A stretch of 64,000 nt of DNA from Virgibacillus_P tibetensis (lineage in GTDB: Bacteria; Bacillota; Bacilli; Bacillales; Amphibacillaceae): NCBI RefSeq assembly GCF_036026595.1, contig NZ_JARZFX010000001.1:248001-312000 (forward strand), in the 5' to 3' direction. The position numbers were made by a program, and so were the translations under genes. The notes under the pieces are model-generated. The model searched no databases. It worked only from the letters and a program-made list of their open reading frames with translations, and was not told the DNA's origin. Positions 18,482 through 27,498 of the stretch are shown here, one piece after another; the stretch's first letter is position 1; each line of letters starts with the position of its first letter.

Positions 18482-21121
18482 ATGAAACAGTTAACATCAG
18501 CTGAAGTGAGACAAATGTTTTTAGACTTTTTTAAAGAAAAAGGCCACCAAGTTGAGCCAAGTGCTTCACTAGTACCAAAAGATGATCCTACTTTATTATG
18601 GATAAACAGTGGAGTAGCAACACTAAAAAAATATTTCGATGGCCGTTCTGTTCCGGATAACCCGCGTTTGGTAAATGCACAGAAATCAATCCGCACCAAC
18701 GATATTGAAAACGTTGGATTTACAGCAAGGCACCATACCTTCTTTGAAATGCTAGGCAACTTTTCGATTGGTGATTATTTTAAGAAGGAATCCATGGAAT
18801 GGGCATGGGAGTTTTTAACAAACGATAAGTGGATTGGGTTTAATCCTGAGTTGCTGTCAGTAACCGTTCATCCGGAAGATGATGAAGCCTACGATATCTG
18901 GATAAATGATATAAAGGTACCAAAGGAACGAGTTATTCGTTTGGAAGAAAATTTCTGGGACATTGGTGAAGGACCAAGTGGCCCCAACACAGAAATCTTT
19001 TATGATCGTGGTGAAAAATACGGAAATGATCCAAAAGATCCCGAATTGTATCCTGGTGGAGAGAACGATCGTTATTTAGAAATTTGGAATCTGGTTTTTT
19101 CTCAATTCAATCATAATCCAGATGATACGTATACACCACTTCCCAAGAAAAATATTGATACCGGCATGGGGCTTGAGCGTATGGTGTCTGTTATTCAGGA
19201 TGTTCCTACAAATTTTGAAACCGATCTATTCATGCCCATCATCAAAAAAACGGAGGAGTTAGCAACAACTACCTATGGAAAGGCTATAGGAAGTGATACT
19301 GCTTTTAAAGTCATTGCAGACCATATCCGAACTGTCAGTTTCGCAATTGGTGATGGTGCTGTTCCATCAAATGAAGGCAGAGGGTATGTATTAAGGAGGT
19401 TGTTACGAAGAGCTGTTCGCTTTGCGAAGGAAATTGGTATTGAGAGACCGTTTATGTATGAATTAGTGTTAACAGTCGGAGATATTATGAAGGACTTCTA
19501 TCCTGAAGTTCTTCAGAAAAGAGAGTTAATTGAGAACATAGTGAAGGTTGAAGAAGAACGCTTTCATGAAACATTGAATGATGGACTGGAAATATTAAAT
19601 TCAATCATGGATAAAGAAAAGGGAAAAGGCAATTCTGTGTTTCCAGGGGTTGAGGTCTTCCGTTTATATGATACGTATGGATTTCCAAAGGAATTAACAG
19701 AAGAATTCGTTGAACAACAAGGCTTTAAGGTTGATGAAGCAGGGTTCAACGAAGAAATGCAAAAACAGCGAGAGCGAGCCAGGAATGCTCGACAAAAAGT
19801 AGATTCCATGCAAGTCCAGGATGGCATTATAAGTGAAATAAATGTTTCAAGTGACTTTATTGGGTACAGCGATTTAGAAACAGAAACAACGATTGCGACA
19901 ATTATAAGTGGAAAAGAGGCCGTAACATCTGCGTGTGCGGATGAGGAAGTGTATCTATTCTTAGCCGAAACCCCGTTTTATGCTGAGAGCGGTGGTCAAG
20001 TTGCAGACACAGGTTGGATTTACACAGATAGTGCAACTGCTTATGTGAAAGATGTTCAGAAATCACCTAAAGGGCAACACATCCATCATGTTCAGATAAA
20101 AGATGGTGAACTACGAGCAGGCGATGTGGTTAAAGCAATCGTGGATTCACAATTTCGTTCGGATGTAATAAAAAACCATACAGCTACGCATTTGCTTCAT
20201 CAGGCACTAAAGGATACGCTTGGAAGTCATGTTAACCAGGCAGGTTCACTCGTGACACCTGATAGACTCAGGTTTGACTTCTCTCATTTCAGTGCTGTCT
20301 CACAGGAGCAGCTGCAAGAAATTGAGCAAACAGTAAATAAAAGAATTTGGTCATCTCTTCCTTTGGAAATTGATAATAAAAAAATAGAAGAAGCAAAAGA
20401 AATGGGGGCAATGGCCCTATTTGGAGAGAAATATGGTGATATTGTCCGTGTTGTTCAAATAGGCGAGTACAGCGTCGAGTTATGTGGTGGCTGTCATGTA
20501 GGAAATACATCTGAAATCGGCTTATTCAAAATTATTTCTGAGGCAGGAATAGGTGCTGGTACAAGAAGAATTGAAGCAGTAACAAGTAAAAATGCTTATA
20601 TATATACAAGTAATAAGTTAAATCTTTTACAAACGACAGCAAAGTTAGCAAAAACTAATGAAGAAAAACTTCCTGAAAGAATTGAAGATATGTATCAAGA
20701 AACAAAGACCTTACAAAAAGCAAATGAGTCATTAAGTGCTAAATTATCAAATCTTGAAGTATCCACCATTTTAGATCAGGTTAATACAGTACAGGGTGTT
20801 AAGGTAATAGCTCAAAAGGTTAACGTAAATGATATGAATCAGTTGAGAAATATGGTGGATGATATTAAACAGAAGGTAGGATCTGTTATGATCTTATTAG
20901 CAGCAGAAAATAATAAAAAGGTACAGTTAGCCGCAGGTGTATCAAAAGATTTAAATGAAAGAGGACTGCATGCAGGCAATCTAATAAAGGAGGCCGCCCA
21001 ACGTTGCGGTGGTGGTGGCGGCGGTCGACCGGATATGGCACAAGCTGGTGGGAAGGATCCAGCGAAAATTACTGAAGCTCTACAATTTGCTGAGCAGTAT
21101 GTAATAGACAATTTAAAATAG
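18482..21121 (+). CDS. alaS: Alanyl-tRNA synthetase
   Basis: Charges tRNA-Ala and edits mischarged Ser and Gly. The 879 residues contain an N-terminal class II core (NSGVATLKKYFDG), the editing domain with zinc-binding HTATHLLH near residue 566 and CGGCH near 668, and a C-Ala domain with the family GGGGGGRPDMAQAGG segment. ACGGAGG precedes the ATG. It is expressed through the T-box leader and is followed by the ireB-ruvX-yrzB group, as in B. subtilis. Confidence 0.98.
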   Translation: MKQLTSAEVRQMFLDFFKEKGHQVEPSASLVPKDDPTLLWINSGVATLKKYFDGRSVPDNPRLVNAQKSIRTNDIENVGFTARHHTFFEMLGNFSIGDYFKKESMEWAWEFLTNDKWIGFNPELLSVTVHPEDDEAYDIWINDIKVPKERVIRLEENFWDIGEGPSGPNTEIFYDRGEKYGNDPKDPELYPGGENDRYLEIWNLVFSQFNHNPDDTYTPLPKKNIDTGMGLERMVSVIQDVPTNFETDLFMPIIKKTEELATTTYGKAIGSDTAFKVIADHIRTVSFAIGDGAVPSNEGRGYVLRRLLRRAVRFAKEIGIERPFMYELVLTVGDIMKDFYPEVLQKRELIENIVKVEEERFHETLNDGLEILNSIMDKEKGKGNSVFPGVEVFRLYDTYGFPKELTEEFVEQQGFKVDEAGFNEEMQKQRERARNARQKVDSMQVQDGIISEINVSSDFIGYSDLETETTIATIISGKEAVTSACADEEVYLFLAETPFYAESGGQVADTGWIYTDSATAYVKDVQKSPKGQHIHHVQIKDGELRAGDVVKAIVDSQFRSDVIKNHTATHLLHQALKDTLGSHVNQAGSLVTPDRLRFDFSHFSAVSQEQLQEIEQTVNKRIWSSLPLEIDNKKIEEAKEMGAMALFGEKYGDIVRVVQIGEYSVELCGGCHVGNTSEIGLFKIISEAGIGAGTRRIEAVTSKNAYIYTSNKLNLLQTTAKLAKTNEEKLPERIEDMYQETKTLQKANESLSAKLSNLEVSTILDQVNTVQGVKVIAQKVNVNDMNQLRNMVDDIKQKVGSVMILLAAENNKKVQLAAGVSKDLNERGLHAGNLIKEAAQRCGGGGGGRPDMAQAGGKDPAKITEALQFAEQYVIDNLK

Positions 21122-21306
21122 CATTCGCTAACACTCAAGGAAGTGAAAAAGATATAATAATTCATCTAAACATGTTAGAATATTAGATGATGGTAAAACT
21201 TGTACGTTCAGGAATATTAATCTTTTATGGTTTAAAGTATAATAAAAGCTTTCCGGTGTCTACTTATCAGACAAGGAATAGTTTATTCTAAGAACGAGGT
21301 GTCACT

Positions 21307-21573
21307 ATGAGCTCTATTGATAAAACAATGAAATTTAATTTTTCAGAGGAACCATTTGACCAGGATATTAAAGAAATCCTATTCACTGTACATGAAGCGT
21401 TAAAGGAAAAAGGATATAATCCGATAAACCAGATTGTCGGTTATTTACTTTCTGGTGATCCTGCGTATATCCCAAGATATAAAGATGCTCGGAACTTAAT
21501 CCGTAAAATCGAGCGTGATGAAGTTATTGAAGAGTTGGTAAAATTCTATTTAGAACAGCAAAAGGAAAAATAG
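21307..21573 (+). CDS. ireB: IreB-family regulatory phosphoprotein
   Basis: A small cytosolic protein (88 aa) of the UPF0297/YrzL family. In Enterococcus the homolog IreB is phosphorylated by the PASTA kinase IreK on N-terminal threonines and affects cephalosporin resistance. The conserved start SSIDKTMKFNF with Thr7 is present. ACGAGGTG precedes the ATG. The TAG stop is immediately followed by the ruvX start, so the pair is translationally coupled. A TATAAT at 21238-21243 may be its promoter. Confidence 0.92.
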   Translation: MSSIDKTMKFNFSEEPFDQDIKEILFTVHEALKEKGYNPINQIVGYLLSGDPAYIPRYKDARNLIRKIERDEVIEELVKFYLEQQKEK

Positions 21574-21987
21574 ATGAAAATACTAGGTCTAGACGTCGGA
21601 TCCAAAACAATTGGTGTTGCAGTAAGTGATTCTTTTGGATGGACTGCACAAGGTTTAACCACAATTAAATGGAATGAAGAAGACTTCCAATCTGCTGACA
21701 AGGAATTAAAAGCAATTATATCCGAACATGAAATAGGGAAAGCTATTGTTGGCCTCCCTAAAAACATGAACGGAACAATTGGAGAGCGTGGAGAGGCATC
21801 ACAGGATTATGCAAGGTATATAGAGGAAACCCATGGTATACCAACTGTTCTATGGGATGAACGCCTAACTACAGTAGCAGCTGAAAGAGTTTTACTGGAG
21901 GCAGATGTCAGTAGAAAAAAGAGAAAAAAAGTTATTGATAAAATGGCAGCTGCGATGATATTACAGGGATATTTAAATCAAAAGTAA
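21574..21987 (+). CDS. ruvX: Putative Holliday junction resolvase RuvX (YqgF/YrrK)
   Basis: An RNase H-fold nuclease of 137 residues; members act in Holliday-junction resolution or pre-16S rRNA 5' end processing. The N-terminal LGLDVGSKTIGVAVSD carries the first catalytic Asp (Asp7), and WDERLTTVAAERVL is the conserved second motif. A GGAAAAATAG ribosome region lies inside the end of ireB. The three-gene set with yrzB is a standard Bacillota arrangement. Confidence 0.93.
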   Translation: MKILGLDVGSKTIGVAVSDSFGWTAQGLTTIKWNEEDFQSADKELKAIISEHEIGKAIVGLPKNMNGTIGERGEASQDYARYIEETHGIPTVLWDERLTTVAAERVLLEADVSRKKRKKVIDKMAAAMILQGYLNQK

Positions 21988-22001
21988 AGGAGTGACTATT
22001 T

Positions 22002-22289
22002 ATGGCACTTGAAGAAAAAGAAAGAATTGTAATTCCAGATGAAGATGGAGAAGAACATCTATTTGAGGTTTTATTTACTTTTGATGTAGATGAAACAAAT
22101 CACTCTTACATTGCTGTTGTACCAGTTGAACAAACAGAAGATGAAGAGGTTGAGGTTTATGCTTTCCGGTACGAAGAAAAAAACAATGACGATAATGATC
22201 TTTCCCTTTTCCCAATTGAATCAGATGAAGAATGGGAAATGGTAGAGGAAATGCTTAATACACTGGCAGAAGAAGAGAATGAAGAATAA
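22002..22289 (+). CDS. DUF1292 protein (YrzB-like)
   Basis: A 95-residue, very acidic cytosolic protein with the DUF1292 pattern: IVIPDEDGEEHLFEVLFTF near the start and DEEWEMVEEML near the end. AAGGAGTG precedes the ATG, 15 bp after ruvX. The family is almost always found with ireB and ruvX, but its role is not established. Confidence 0.9.
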   Translation: MALEEKERIVIPDEDGEEHLFEVLFTFDVDETNHSYIAVVPVEQTEDEEVEVYAFRYEEKNNDDNDLSLFPIESDEEWEMVEEMLNTLAEEENEE

Positions 22290-22297
22290 AAGATGTG

Positions 22298-22328
22298 AGC
22301 TGATGTCAATAAACATCAGCTTTTTTTC
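22298..22328 (+). terminator. Terminator after yrzB
   Basis: AGCTGATGT at 22298-22306 pairs with ACATCAGCT at 22313-22321, with a 6-nt loop followed by seven T residues. It closes the alaS/ireB/ruvX/yrzB region. Confidence 0.9.
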
Positions 22329-22410
22329 TGTTTTAAAAGACGGTAGTAAGATAATAATGGAATATCTTGTAGAAATTTAGTATAATATACCGGATGAGAG
22401 GGGGATACTT

Positions 22411-23529
22411 ATGTCCAAGAAGAAAAAGTTTATTAATTTTAGGGACAATCTCATCGCTCGAAGCGAAGAAGCAAGAACTGTTCGTAAAATCGTTGCAATT
22501 ATTATTATCTCACTTGTTCTTATCTTTTTAGTTGGAGGTATATCAGGTTATATGTATGTGAAATCTGCTTTACAACCTGTCGACCCCGAAAATGAAGAGG
22601 AGGTATCAGTTGATATTCCCATTGGATCTTCTACATCAACTATTGCCACGATCCTTGAAGAAAATGGCTTAATAAAAGATGGGCGTATTTTTAGTTTTTA
22701 CATAAAATTTAAGAATGAATCTGACTTTCAAGCCGGTGAATATACGTTTACAACAGCAATGACAATCGATGAACTAATTGAATCATTACAAAGTGGAAGA
22801 GTAATCGCTGAACCTGTACACACGATTACAATTCCAGAGGGGAAAACAATTGAAGAGATGGCAGCAATCTACTCTGAAAAGCTGCACTTTAAAAAAGATG
22901 ATTTTCTTGAAAAGGTAAACGAACTCAGCTATATTGAACAATTAATGGAAACATATCCAACGCTATTAACTGAAGAGATCTTAGCTCCAGATATTCGCAC
23001 ACCTCTAGAAGGTTATTTATTTGCAGCAACCTATAGCTTCTATGAAGAAGAGCCGTCTGTTGAAGCAGTGGTAGAAGAAATGCTTAAAAAAACGCAAACG
23101 GTTGTATCAAATTATCAGGAAGAAATAACTGCTAAGGAATTTACTATGCATGAAGCTATTACATTTGCATCATTGGTTGAAAAAGAGGCAAGTACAATGG
23201 AGCAGCGTAATAAGATTGCAGGAGTGTTTTATAACCGTTTAGCAGACGGTATGAAACTACAGACCGATCCTACTGTCTTGTATGCATTAGGAGAACATAA
23301 GGATAGGGTATTATATGCTGATTTAGAAATTGAATCCCCGTATAACACCTATTATATTGATGCATTGCCAATTGGACCAATCGCTAATTTTGCAGAGAGC
23401 TCTCTAGAGGCAGTTATCAATCCAGAGGATACAGATTATATGTATTTTTTGCATGATAATGAAGGGAACATTCATTATGCAGAGACTGATGAAGAACATT
23501 TGCGAAATAGAGAACAATATATAAATTAA
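22411..23529 (+). CDS. mltG: Endolytic murein transglycosylase MltG
   Basis: Membrane-anchored lytic transglycosylase that cuts nascent glycan strands and helps set their length. Of 372 residues, about 1-30 are cytosolic and 25-50 form one membrane helix (VAIIIISLVLIFLVGG). A LysM-like part and the YceG catalytic domain follow outside. The catalytic glutamate is Glu257 in VEKEA, and YNRLADGMKLQTDPTVLYALG is the family signature. GAGAGGGGG precedes the ATG and a TATAAT lies at 22381-22386. A terminator follows just before trmR. Confidence 0.95.
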   Translation: MSKKKKFINFRDNLIARSEEARTVRKIVAIIIISLVLIFLVGGISGYMYVKSALQPVDPENEEEVSVDIPIGSSTSTIATILEENGLIKDGRIFSFYIKFKNESDFQAGEYTFTTAMTIDELIESLQSGRVIAEPVHTITIPEGKTIEEMAAIYSEKLHFKKDDFLEKVNELSYIEQLMETYPTLLTEEILAPDIRTPLEGYLFAATYSFYEEEPSVEAVVEEMLKKTQTVVSNYQEEITAKEFTMHEAITFASLVEKEASTMEQRNKIAGVFYNRLADGMKLQTDPTVLYALGEHKDRVLYADLEIESPYNTYYIDALPIGPIANFAESSLEAVINPEDTDYMYFLHDNEGNIHYAETDEEHLRNREQYIN

Positions 23530-23634
23530 TGGCTTTTTCTAAATACTATATTAGCAGCGGATTACGTTGCAGTTTATAGAAGCTGCAATAATTAAAAACA
23601 ACAAAACGTACGATTAGAGCCTAATTAATAGACA

Positions 23635-23673
23635 GGGAGTGTGAAGGCATTATTCACATTTCCCATTTTTTTT
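23635..23673 (+). terminator. Terminator or attenuator just before trmR
   Basis: GGGA plus TGTGAA (23635-23645) pair with TTCACA plus TCCC (23653-23664) around a small bulge, followed by a run of eight T residues. The structure ends only about 18 nt before the trmR start codon, so trmR must be read through it. A smaller hairpin, TTGCAG/CTGCAA at 23567-23588, lies upstream. Confidence 0.6.
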
Positions 23674-23691
23674 AGAGAATGAGGGTCATAA

Positions 23692-24339
23692 ATGGAAGAA
23701 TATCTTACAAATTATTTGCAACAGGGGATTCCAGAACAGCAACAATGGGTAATAGACTTAGAAAAACAGGCAATGGAAAATAAGGTGCCTATTATGGAAC
23801 CTGTGAGTATGAATTTCCTCATGCAAATAATAAAAATCAGTAAGCCTAAAAAAACATTGGAAATAGGCACAGCGATTGGCTACTCAGCCTTGCGCATGCT
23901 GGAAGCTTACCCTGAAACAAACATAACTACTATTGAAAGAGATCAGCAACGGTATCACCAAGCTATAGAAAACATAACCGCTCAAACTAAAAATGATCAT
24001 GTAAATGCTGTCCTGGGAGATGCATTGGAAGTGTTGAATGATGAGTTCGTTAAATTGCATAAATCTTCATTTAATCTTATCTTTATTGATGCTGCGAAAG
24101 GACAATATAAACGTTTTTTTGAACTGGTAAGCCCATTGTTAGCAAATGATGGCATAATCGTCTCGGATAATGTATTATTTAGAGGTTATGTGGCTAATCC
24201 AGAGAATGCCCACCCAAGACATAAACAAATGGTTGGAAAAATTCGACTGTACAATGAGTGGCTTACTAATCATCCAGATTTCACAACGTCAATAGTACCA
24301 ATTGGAGACGGAGTTGCCATCAGTGTAAAAAACAGCTGA
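23692..24339 (+). CDS. trmR: tRNA 5-hydroxyuridine methyltransferase TrmR (YrrM)
   Basis: SAM-dependent O-methyltransferase of 215 residues. The SAM-binding motif is LEIGTAIGYSALRM and the metal-dependent O-MT signature is FIDAAKGQY. B. subtilis YrrM, at the same place after mltG, is TrmR and turns ho5U34 into mo5U34. Assignment is by similarity and synteny. The two U32-family genes (yrrN/yrrO, now trhP1/trhP2) that make ho5U and normally lie between trmR and udk are absent here. Confidence 0.85.
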   Translation: MEEYLTNYLQQGIPEQQQWVIDLEKQAMENKVPIMEPVSMNFLMQIIKISKPKKTLEIGTAIGYSALRMLEAYPETNITTIERDQQRYHQAIENITAQTKNDHVNAVLGDALEVLNDEFVKLHKSSFNLIFIDAAKGQYKRFFELVSPLLANDGIIVSDNVLFRGYVANPENAHPRHKQMVGKIRLYNEWLTNHPDFTTSIVPIGDGVAISVKNS

Positions 24340-24355
24340 AAGGGGTACCAAAATC

Positions 24356-25006
24356 ATGCATGACAAACCAGTCGTTATTGGTGTAGCAGGAGGCAGTGGC
24401 AGCGGGAAAACGTCTGTAACTCGTTCTATATGCCAACGATTTTCTGATAAAACAATTCTTGTTATTGAACAGGATTACTATTATAAAGACCAAAGTCACT
24501 TACCTTTGGAGGAAAGATTAAACACAAATTATGATCATCCACTTGCTTTTGATAATGACCTGTTAATAAACCACCTTCATGAATTGATGAACCATAATAA
24601 TATTAAAAAGCCGGTCTATGATTATAAGGTTCATACACGATCCGATAAAGTAGTTGATGTAGAACCAAAAGAAGTAATTATTGTTGAAGGCATTCTTATT
24701 TTAGAGGATCCCAGGCTGGTTGAGTTAATGGATATCAAAGTATTTGTAGATACAGATGCTGATTTGCGCATTATTCGGCGTCTTTTAAGAGATATAAAAG
24801 AACGAGGCAGAACATTAGACTCGGTTATTGATCAATATTTAGGGAATGTACGGCCATCTCATTTGCAATTTATTGAACCAACTAAGCGATATGCTGACAT
24901 CATTATTCCAGAAGGTGGACAAAACTTAGTTGCAATAGACATTATGGCTACAAAGATCGAAACTATATTGAGTAAGAACCGGCAGAAGAGTAGTAATAAC
25001 GCTTAA
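24356..25006 (+). CDS. udk: Uridine/cytidine kinase
   Basis: Phosphorylates uridine and cytidine for pyrimidine salvage. The 216 residues show a P-loop GGSGSGKTS at about residues 12-20, the segment YDHPLAFDNDLL, and RRLLRDIKERGRT, all typical of Udk. AAAGGGG precedes the ATG, only 16 bp after trmR, so the two are co-transcribed. Confidence 0.96.
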   Translation: MHDKPVVIGVAGGSGSGKTSVTRSICQRFSDKTILVIEQDYYYKDQSHLPLEERLNTNYDHPLAFDNDLLINHLHELMNHNNIKKPVYDYKVHTRSDKVVDVEPKEVIIVEGILILEDPRLVELMDIKVFVDTDADLRIIRRLLRDIKERGRTLDSVIDQYLGNVRPSHLQFIEPTKRYADIIIPEGGQNLVAIDIMATKIETILSKNRQKSSNNA

Positions 25007-25222
25007 AATAGGATAATTTGCTGATTTTTCATTTTGTATACTACTTTTAATAATTAAGCATAAAGTTTATTGAAAAGACGAAAGAAAAGTATTGAAAATT
25101 TAAATAAACTCTGCCATAGTAATGATTAGTATATTTTTACTCATTGAACTCACCACAGAACAGTCCTATATTATGGTAGCAGTTGTATGACCACGTGAAG
25201 AAAGAAAAGGAGTGTTTTTAAA

Positions 25223-25699
25223 ATGGCAATAGAGAAAAGCTTTTATATGACAGTAGAGGGGAAAGAAAAGTTAGAGAATGAACTGCACCATCTCAAAACT
25301 GAAAGAAGACAAGAAGTAGTTGAACGTATAAAGGTAGCGCGGGATTTTGGAGACCTTTCGGAGAACTCTGAGTATGATGCTGCCAAAGAAGATCAGGCTT
25401 TTGTAGAATCAAGAATTGCGCAAGTTGAGAAGATGATTCGTAATGCAGTCATCATTGAAAATGATAATGATAATCCTGATGTCGTCTCTTTAGGTAAATC
25501 TGTAACCTTTAAAGAATTACCAAATGGAGATGAAGAAACTTATACAATAGTGGGAAGCGCTGAGGCTGATCCATTTGAAGGAAAAATATCAAACGATTCT
25601 CCGATGGCAAAGAGCCTTTTAGGCCACGAGATCGGAAAAGAGGTTAATGTAGCAACACCTGGTGGAGACATTCAAGTTAAAATTGTAAAAGTTCATTAA
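25223..25699 (+). CDS. greA: Transcription elongation factor GreA
   Basis: Binds the RNA polymerase secondary channel and stimulates cleavage of backtracked RNA. Of 158 residues, the N-terminal half is the antiparallel coiled coil, with the acidic tip around DFGDLSENSEYDAAKEDQ. The C-terminal half is the FKBP-like domain (ISNDSPMAKSLLGHEIG). AAAGGAGTG precedes the ATG. A 216-bp gap before it shows no other gene. A strong terminator follows. Confidence 0.97.
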   Translation: MAIEKSFYMTVEGKEKLENELHHLKTERRQEVVERIKVARDFGDLSENSEYDAAKEDQAFVESRIAQVEKMIRNAVIIENDNDNPDVVSLGKSVTFKELPNGDEETYTIVGSAEADPFEGKISNDSPMAKSLLGHEIGKEVNVATPGGDIQVKIVKVH

Positions 25700-25707
25700 A
25701 AAGAAAA

Positions 25708-25743
25708 AATGCGGGTGGATAGTGACCCGCATTCTTTCTTTTT
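25708..25743 (+). terminator. Terminator after greA
   Basis: AATGCGGGT at 25708-25716 pairs perfectly with ACCCGCATT at 25725-25733, followed by CTTTCTTTTT. Confidence 0.88.
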
Positions 25744-26000
25744 ACTTCGTTGATACTACTTGTTCCGTCCTTATATGTGGTTAGACTGTCTAGTACTGGT
25801 CACAGTTACATCTCCTCTAGTAAAACCACAGCTTAACATATAAATTAGGTATTCATGTTTTTATTACCTGTAACTTTGGGAAAACAACAGAGAGACATGC
25901 TGTTGCTTTCCCTATTTGCTGATCTTATCAGTGAATAATCATTTTGTTTAATCAAACTGTAAAGTTTCAAACATATAAATTCAACTATGAAATATGATAC
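25744..26000. other. Intergenic stretch without a gene, one hairpin
   Basis: No reading frame is supported here; B. subtilis has pbpI (yrrR) at this point. The one visible structure is GGGAAAACAACAG at 25878-25890 against CTGTTGCTTTCCC at 25900-25912, 13 positions with a single mismatch and a 9-nt loop. No T-run follows. It could be the remains of a terminator from a lost gene. Confidence 0.5.
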
Positions 26001-26006
26001 TATAAT
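26001..26006 (+). promoter_or_regulatory. Likely -10 box for the yrrS-like gene
   Basis: A perfect TATAAT lies 28 bp before the ATG of the DUF1510 protein. The -35 region is poor. Confidence 0.4.
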
Positions 26007-26033
26007 AGAGTAAACACAGGGAGGATAAAAGCT

Positions 26034-26708
26034 ATGAATGAATATGATAAAAATTCAAGAGTAAATAAGTTTGAAAAACGCAGAAAAATCACTAAATCTA
26101 TTACTATTATGCTCCTGCTTGGTAGTATTTTTGTTATATTTTTGCTAGGCATGTGGATATTTGGTGGTGGGGACGATGAAGAGGCTTCCGACGATCAGAC
26201 TGAACAGTCATCTGATATTAGAATAAATGATGATACGGACTCAGATGAAGATACAGAAGATGATGCAAATGAGGAAGATACCTCATCTGAAGAGGATGAT
26301 ACTTCGGATGAAGGAAATGAGGAAGAGACAACGGATTCTGATGAAGAAAATAATGAGAATAATCAAGATGTGGTAACAGAGCAGGCAGAGCCGTCTGATG
26401 ATAATGTTATCGAGGCTTATACTGGTAATTGGCAACCTGTTGGAACAGAGCAGGAGGGGCCACATACTACTAATTACAGTGATGGTTCCCAGGATCGAAT
26501 TGAGATAGATAGAGCAGCAGCTGCTGCTACTGGTTTAAATGAAAATGAAATGAGAACTTACTGGGTTGGTAATGATGGAGAGCAAAGGGTTGTTGCAACA
26601 GTCTCAAATGGTGATAAATCAGAGAGCTATCGTGTCTTTTTATCCTGGATTGACAATGAAGGCTGGCAACCAACTAAGGTTGAAGTTCTAAAAAAATTGG
26701 ACTATTAA
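26034..26708 (+). CDS. DUF1510 membrane-anchored protein (YrrS-like)
   Basis: A 224-residue protein with a short basic cytosolic N-terminus (KFEKRRK) and one membrane helix at about 22-44. A long Asp/Glu/Ser-rich linker spans about 50-120, and a C-terminal DUF1510 domain (GNWQPVGTEQEGPHTTNYSDGS) lies outside. The acidic linker is low-complexity, as often seen in halotolerant species. The family partner in B. subtilis is the adjacent penicillin-binding protein YrrR, which is missing here. A cell-envelope role is inferred. Confidence 0.87.
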   Translation: MNEYDKNSRVNKFEKRRKITKSITIMLLLGSIFVIFLLGMWIFGGGDDEEASDDQTEQSSDIRINDDTDSDEDTEDDANEEDTSSEEDDTSDEGNEEETTDSDEENNENNQDVVTEQAEPSDDNVIEAYTGNWQPVGTEQEGPHTTNYSDGSQDRIEIDRAAAAATGLNENEMRTYWVGNDGEQRVVATVSNGDKSESYRVFLSWIDNEGWQPTKVEVLKKLDY

Positions 26709-26735
26709 TAAAACAATCATATCGGAGGAACATAT

Positions 26736-27425
26736 ATGACAATAGGAATCATTGGAGCAATGGATGAAGAGGTAGCTTTATTACTGGGAAATATGACAGA
26801 GAAAGAAGAACAAACTGTCGCCGGTTGTTTATTCGTAAAAGGAATTCTAAAAGGAAAAGAGACTGTAGTATTAAAGTCCGGAATTGGAAAAGTTAATGCA
26901 GCAATGGCAACTACGATCATGCATGAGCGTTATTCTCCTACCCACATAATCAACACAGGATCAGCAGGAGGCTTTGCTGAGGATCTGGAAGTGGGGGACA
27001 TAGTTATATCAACACAGGTAGTGCATCATGATGTAGATGTAACGGCCTTCGATTATGCTTATGGACAAGTTCCCAGTATGCCTGCATTGTACGATGCTGA
27101 TACCGCACTAGTAGCGAAGGCATGTCAGGCAGTAAAGCAATTGGATATACATTATAAAGAAGGTGTTATTGCCACAGGCGACACCTTTATGGATAAGGAG
27201 ACTCATGTTGCTTTTGTTCGTGATAAGTTTCCTTCAATGATTGCAGCAGAAATGGAAGCAGCAGCTATAGCTCAAGTTTGTTATCAGTATAATAAACCCT
27301 TTGTTATTATACGCGCTTTATCAGATATAGCTGGGAAACAATCGTCGGTATCCTTCGATGCTTTCCTGGAAAAGGCAGCTAAAAATGCTGCTGGTTTAAT
27401 TATGTCAATGATAAAAGAACTATGA
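26736..27425 (+). CDS. mtnN: 5'-methylthioadenosine/S-adenosylhomocysteine nucleosidase
   Basis: Cleaves MTA and SAH, by-products of SAM use, to adenine plus the thio-sugar. The 229 residues show IGIIGAMDEEVALL at the N-terminus, NTGSAGGFAEDLEVGD, the active-site AAEMEAAAIAQV and the catalytic RALSDIAG. CGGAGG precedes the ATG. In B. subtilis this gene lies in the yrrT-mtnN-mccA-mccB operon repressed by CymR; here only mtnN remains and I see no CymR box before it. Confidence 0.96.
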   Translation: MTIGIIGAMDEEVALLLGNMTEKEEQTVAGCLFVKGILKGKETVVLKSGIGKVNAAMATTIMHERYSPTHIINTGSAGGFAEDLEVGDIVISTQVVHHDVDVTAFDYAYGQVPSMPALYDADTALVAKACQAVKQLDIHYKEGVIATGDTFMDKETHVAFVRDKFPSMIAAEMEAAAIAQVCYQYNKPFVIIRALSDIAGKQSSVSFDAFLEKAAKNAAGLIMSMIKEL

Positions 27426-27498
27426 CTTAACCATGATTTACCTCTCAAGTCCTCTAGCAATCTATGTTATGATTCGATATAGGAAAGGAGAGTTTTTG

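Noticed and set aside
20999..21045. GGT/GGC repeat near the end of alaS
   Set aside because: It encodes the glycine-rich segment conserved in alanyl-tRNA synthetases and is not a mobile or variable repeat of special note.
26160..26400. Asp/Glu-rich low-complexity stretch
   Set aside because: It is the in-frame linker of the DUF1510 protein, as in relatives; it is not a separate repeat element.
26700..26735. CymR operator before mtnN
   Set aside because: The 27 bp between the yrrS-like stop and the mtnN start show only a ribosome site and no CymR-box-like sequence.
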